Source of the DNA: Mycobacterium sp.
GTDB taxonomy: Bacteria; Actinomycetota; Actinomycetes; Mycobacteriales; Mycobacteriaceae
NCBI GenBank assembly: GCA_023264755.1
Contig: JAHFVB010000033.1
Coordinates: forward strand, 1-16,466
Direction of reading: 5' to 3'
DNA length: 16,466 bases
Below the pieces are notes generated by a model. It did no database searches. It saw only the letters and a list, made by a program, of their open reading frames with translations, and was not told the origin of the DNA. Below are positions 13,950 to 16,466 of this stretch, piece after piece (position 1 is the first letter of the stretch; the number at the start of each line of letters is the position of its first letter). The position numbers were made by a program, and so were the translations under genes.

Positions 13950-14609
13950 GTGGGTCTGATATTCCGGCTGGTCGAGCTCTTGCTCATGGCCTTGCCGATC
14001 GCGGGTGCGGTGTGGGCTGCGGTGACGGCCTGGCGGCGGGCCACGCGCGCTCGCGACCTCGACCATGGCGAACCCGACGCGACCGCCCGTCGGGTCCGGA
14101 CCGCGCACGACGAGGCCGTCCAGTGGCGCACCGTCACCCGCATCCTCGAGCAGCACGCCCGCACGGACACCCGCTGGCTCGACTACGAACTCGACGCCGC
14201 CAAGCTGCTCGACTTCCCGCTCATGACCGACATGACCAATCCGCTGGTGATGAACTTCCACAAGGCCAAGCTGCGGGCCGACCTGCTGCGCCCCGACCGG
14301 GCCGAGGACCTGCTCGACGACTGGTCTGGCGCGGCTGACTACCTTGCCGCCGTCGAGGACTACGTGACGGCGTTCGAGGCGGCCGAGGCCCAGGCCCTGC
14401 GGCTGAGGCGCAGCGAGTTCTCCCGGGAGGCCCAACAGCGAATCGCCCGCGCGCAGAGCCTGCTACGCGTGGCCGCCGACTCCACCGCCACGCCGCCGGA
14501 ACGCTCGCGGGCCTACGAGCTCGCAGGCAAGGAACTCGACGGACTCCTGGTGCTGCCGGAGGTCACCCGCCTGGGCCTCGAACGCGGAATCGCCGGTGAG
14601 CTCGACTAA
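13950..14609 (+). CDS. Hypothetical single-pass membrane-anchored protein
   Basis: 219 residues. One N-terminal hydrophobic segment (LIFRLVELLLMALPIAGAVW and on to about residue 27) followed by basic residues suggests an N-out anchor with a cytoplasmic body. The rest is strongly helical, charged and Ala/Arg/Glu/Leu-rich, with possible coiled-coil stretches at about 55-75 and 130-190. No enzyme motif is recognised; proteins of this look occur widely as uncharacterised genes in mycobacteria. The GTG at 13950 is chosen because it places the hydrophobic segment at the N-terminus; the frame is open further upstream but overlaps the divergent MOSC-fusion gene. No good ribosome binding site is visible. 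The TAA stop overlaps the convergent aminotransferase stop by four bases. Confidence 0.75.
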   Translation: MGLIFRLVELLLMALPIAGAVWAAVTAWRRATRARDLDHGEPDATARRVRTAHDEAVQWRTVTRILEQHARTDTRWLDYELDAAKLLDFPLMTDMTNPLVMNFHKAKLRADLLRPDRAEDLLDDWSGAADYLAAVEDYVTAFEAAEAQALRLRRSEFSREAQQRIARAQSLLRVAADSTATPPERSRAYELAGKELDGLLVLPEVTRLGLERGIAGELD

Positions 14610-15994
14610 CCGGTGACGTACTCGTCGGCGACGGTCAGGGCGGCGTCGAGCATGCGGAGCCCGTCGGCGACCTCGGCGTCGCTGATGTTGCAGGCGGGCA
14701 CGGCGTGGATGCGGTTGAAGTTCGCAAAGGGAAGCAACCCGTTGGTCTTGCAGGCTGCGATCACGGCGTTCATCGCGGGGCTGGAGCCACCGTAGGGGGC
14801 CAGTGGTTCGCGGGTCTGCTGGTTGGCGACCAGTTCGAGTGCCCAGAACACGCCGAGGCCGCGGGCCTCGCCGACGGACGGATGCCGGGCGGCGAGCTCC
14901 TGCAGCCCGGGACCGAGCACCTCGGCTCCGATGCGGGCGGCGTTGGCGACCATGCCTTCGTCTTCCATGACGTTGATGGTGGCCACCGCGGCTCCGCAGG
15001 CCAGCGGGTGACCGGAGTAGGTCAGCCCGCCCGGGTAGGCGCGGTCGGCGAACGTCGCGAAGATCTTGTCGCTGATCGCGACCCCGCCCAGGGGCACGTA
15101 GCCCGACGTGACGCCCTTGGCGAACGTCATCAGGTCGGGGATGACGTCGAAATGCTGTATGGCGAACCACTTTCCGGTTCGGCCGAACCCGGCCATGACT
15201 TCGTCGGCGATGAACACCATGCCGTACTTGTCGCAGAGCTCGCGCACCCCGGCCATGTAGCCGGGTGGGGGCACCATGATGCCCGCGGTGCCGGGCACCG
15301 ACTCGAGGATGATCGCCGCGAACGACGCCGGCCCCTCGTGCTGGATCAGCCGGTCCAGGTAGTCGAGGGCCCGCTCGGTCTCCTGCTGCTCGTTCTCGGC
15401 ATGAAACGACGTGCGGTACAGGAACGGTCCGTTGAAGTGGACGACGCCGCTGCTCGCATAGTCATTGGGGTAGCGGCGCGGATCACCGGTCAGGTTGATC
15501 GCGGTGTCGGTGCCCCCATGGTACGAGCGGTAGCGGGACAGCACCTTGTAGCGGCCGGTGTGCAGGCGGGCCATGCGGACGGCGTGCTCGACCGCGTCTG
15601 CGCCGCCATTGGTGAAGAACACCCGGTTCAGGTCGCCCGGGGTGCGCTCGGCGATCAGCCGGGCCGCCTCGGACCGGGCCGCGTTGACGTGTTGCGGGGC
15701 GACGGTGCACAGCTTGGCGGCCTGTTCGGCAATGGCCGCAACGACTTTCGGGTGCTGATGACCGATATTGGTGAAGACCAGCTGCGACGAGAAGTCGAGC
15801 AGCTTGGTGCCCGCGCCGTCCCAGACGTACTGCCCGTCGGCGGCGACGATCGTCATCGGCTTGATCTGCGCTTGCGCCGACCACGAGTGGAAGACGTGCT
15901 TGCGGTCGAGCTCGTAGGCGTGGGCGCCTTCGGCGATCGCGGACTCGACGTCCTGGCCGTTGGGTAGGGATGTGGTTTCGGGCACAGCAGTCAT
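14606..15994 (-). CDS. Class III aminotransferase (taurine/beta-alanine:pyruvate aminotransferase type)
   Basis: 462 residues, fold-type-I PLP enzyme. Motifs in order: HVFHSWSAQAQIKPM (33-47), LLDFSSQLVFTNIGHQHPKV (65-84), FFTNGGADAVEHAVRMARLHTGR (126-148; phosphate and substrate loop), SYHGGT (157-162), IADEVMAGFGRTG (262-274, with D264 for the pyridine nitrogen) and FAKGVTSGYVPLGG (291-304, with K293 as the Schiff-base lysine). The FHSWSAQ start and the SSQLVFTNIGHQHP stretch are those of the taurine:pyruvate and omega-amino-acid:pyruvate group rather than ornithine or acetylornithine enzymes. Probable reaction: transfer of a terminal amino group to pyruvate or another 2-oxo acid. The start ATG 15994 has AAGGA upstream. 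It has no obvious operon partner; the neighbour on its 3' side is convergent. Confidence 0.9.
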   Translation of the reverse strand: MTAVPETTSLPNGQDVESAIAEGAHAYELDRKHVFHSWSAQAQIKPMTIVAADGQYVWDGAGTKLLDFSSQLVFTNIGHQHPKVVAAIAEQAAKLCTVAPQHVNAARSEAARLIAERTPGDLNRVFFTNGGADAVEHAVRMARLHTGRYKVLSRYRSYHGGTDTAINLTGDPRRYPNDYASSGVVHFNGPFLYRTSFHAENEQQETERALDYLDRLIQHEGPASFAAIILESVPGTAGIMVPPPGYMAGVRELCDKYGMVFIADEVMAGFGRTGKWFAIQHFDVIPDLMTFAKGVTSGYVPLGGVAISDKIFATFADRAYPGGLTYSGHPLACGAAVATINVMEDEGMVANAARIGAEVLGPGLQELAARHPSVGEARGLGVFWALELVANQQTREPLAPYGGSSPAMNAVIAACKTNGLLPFANFNRIHAVPACNISDAEVADGLRMLDAALTVADEYVTG

Positions 15995-16205
15995 GGGGCG
16001 TCCTTAACAGAGCTCAGCGGCGTAGGAGGAACTCCGCGTCGCTGATGACGATATCGGACTGCCGACGGGTGCCGCGATGCCCGAGCGGCTGGGCCTGTGA
16101 CCGTGCTCGGTGCCCGGCCTGAGTTCTCGACAGGAAGGCCTCGTCGGCGAGTTGGTGATCGGTCGAGCTGCCGGGTCCCGTCCAGAAGTTCCTGAGGAGG
16201 CAACG

Positions 16206-16259
16206 ATGACGCGAACCGCACTTGCTCGGCCCATGGTACGGACGTACTCCCCGGCCTAG
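16206..16259 (+). CDS. Possible 17-residue leader peptide
   Basis: ATG 16206 is preceded by a perfect AGGAGG (16195-16200) at five bases spacing, the strongest ribosome binding site in this part of the window, and opens a frame of 17 codons (MTRTALARPMVRTYSPA) ending in TAG at 16257-16259. The stop overlaps the -10 element of the following gene. It may be a translated leader, the end of a slightly longer frame (open from 16101, GTG starts at 16110 and 16155), or accidental. No similarity is recognised. Confidence 0.25.
   Translation: MTRTALARPMVRTYSPA
16236..16247. promoter_or_regulatory. Inverted repeat in the promoter of the last gene
   Basis: GTACG (16236-16240) and CGTAC (16243-16247) form a perfect 5-bp dyad around GA. 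It lies 22-33 bases upstream of the ATG at 16269, where the -35 region would be if transcription starts at that codon. It is a candidate operator or activator site. Confidence 0.4.
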
Positions 16260-16262
16260 ACT
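16257..16262 (+). promoter_or_regulatory. -10 element of a leaderless promoter
   Basis: TAGACT fits TANNNT and ends six bases before ATG 16269; no ribosome binding site lies in those six bases or just before them. This is the spacing expected for a transcript that begins at the start codon. Confidence 0.55.
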
Positions 16263-16268
16263 GCCGCA

Positions 16269-16466
16269 ATGTTCTCGGAGACGCGCTATGCGCTGAACGG
16301 GGACTTGCGCGTCGCCTATCGCGCGTCGCGTGAAGGTCCTCGTGACATCGTCTTCGTCCCGAACTGGTTCACGAATTGCGAGGTCTTTCCGGAGCTGCCG
16401 TCCATCCAAGGCTGGGTCGAGGCGATCACATCGCTCGGCCGGCTGATCGTCTTCGACCAGCCGGGC
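16269..16466 (+). CDS. Alpha/beta-hydrolase-type protein, N-terminal part (runs off the window)
   Basis: Only the first 66 residues are present. MFSETRYALNGDLRVAYRA, then DIVFVPNWFTNCEVFPELP and the ending LGRLIVFDQPG, reproduce the first strands of the hydrolase fold seen in mycobacterial proteins where such a domain is free or is fused to an adenylate/guanylate cyclase domain or an LuxR-type regulator (compare the usual DLVFVPGWVSHLE and LILFDKRGTGLSD). The nucleophile and any C-terminal domain lie beyond the window, so neither catalytic activity nor fusion can be judged. The ATG follows a leaderless-type -10 element. It is divergent from the aminotransferase. Confidence 0.7.
   Translation, partial: MFSETRYALNGDLRVAYRASREGPRDIVFVPNWFTNCEVFPELPSIQGWVEAITSLGRLIVFDQPG

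Larger units (their letters stand above)
15995..16268. other. 274-bp divergent intergenic region with possible leader structure
   Basis: Lies between the aminotransferase (minus) and the alpha/beta-hydrolase-type gene (plus). Visible: CCGAGC (16081-16086) able to pair with GCTCGG (16105-16110), GGCCT (16116-16120) with AGGCC (16136-16140), a perfect ribosome binding site with a short ORF (16195-16259), an inverted repeat (16236-16247) and a -10 element (16257-16262). The pairs may be by chance in such GC-rich DNA. No known riboswitch class is recognised. Confidence 0.45.

Noticed and set aside
15991..16269. Minus-strand 92-codon frame upstream of the aminotransferase
   Set aside because: Low-complexity Arg/Pro/Ser translation without motif or ribosome binding site; it covers the divergent promoter region.

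Overview
The window is high-GC actinobacterial DNA and most likely comes from a mycobacterium of the Mycolicibacterium type. Supporting signs are the LysG-type regulator, which reads very much like the M. tuberculosis protein, the SigF-type sigma factor, secreted proteins with an Ala/Pro/Thr-rich style, frequent GTG starts, and several genes whose start codon follows a -10 hexamer by 6-7 bases with no ribosome binding site (the leaderless arrangement common in mycobacteria). No rRNA, tRNA, CRISPR array, insertion sequence or phage gene was found.

Left part (1-6000): a SigF-type sigma factor cut by the window edge (minus), a ferredoxin-reductase-type FAD enzyme (minus), a divergent PLP enzyme of the D-cysteine desulfhydrase/ACC deaminase family (plus), a small cysteine-rich secreted protein (minus), a divergent D-amino-acid-dehydrogenase-like FAD enzyme (plus), a second secreted protein with a Pro/Ser/Thr tail (plus) and a DUF808 membrane protein (minus). 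These look like independent units, although two of them point to D-amino-acid or sulfur-amino-acid metabolism.

Centre (6200-11160): the most interesting block. A promoter region with nested inverted repeats precedes four same-strand genes: a glutamine-synthetase-like ligase, a branch-1-type nitrilase one base downstream of its stop codon, an APC-family amine/amino-acid permease, and a GntR/FadR-type regulator with an FCD ligand domain. An intrinsic terminator follows, with its hairpin embracing the last stop codon. The set reads as a self-regulated uptake and catabolic unit: import of an amine or amino-nitrile, gamma-glutamylation, and hydrolysis of a nitrile or C-N bond. The substrate cannot be read from sequence.

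Right part (11160-16466): a leaderless lysG-type regulator without an adjacent lysE exporter, a three-module MOSC-flavin reductase-2Fe-2S fusion enzyme (minus), a single-TM hypothetical protein (plus), a class III aminotransferase of the taurine/beta-alanine:pyruvate type (minus), a structured 270-bp divergent region with a 17-codon ORF behind a perfect ribosome binding site, and the start of an alpha/beta-hydrolase-type protein that runs off the end.
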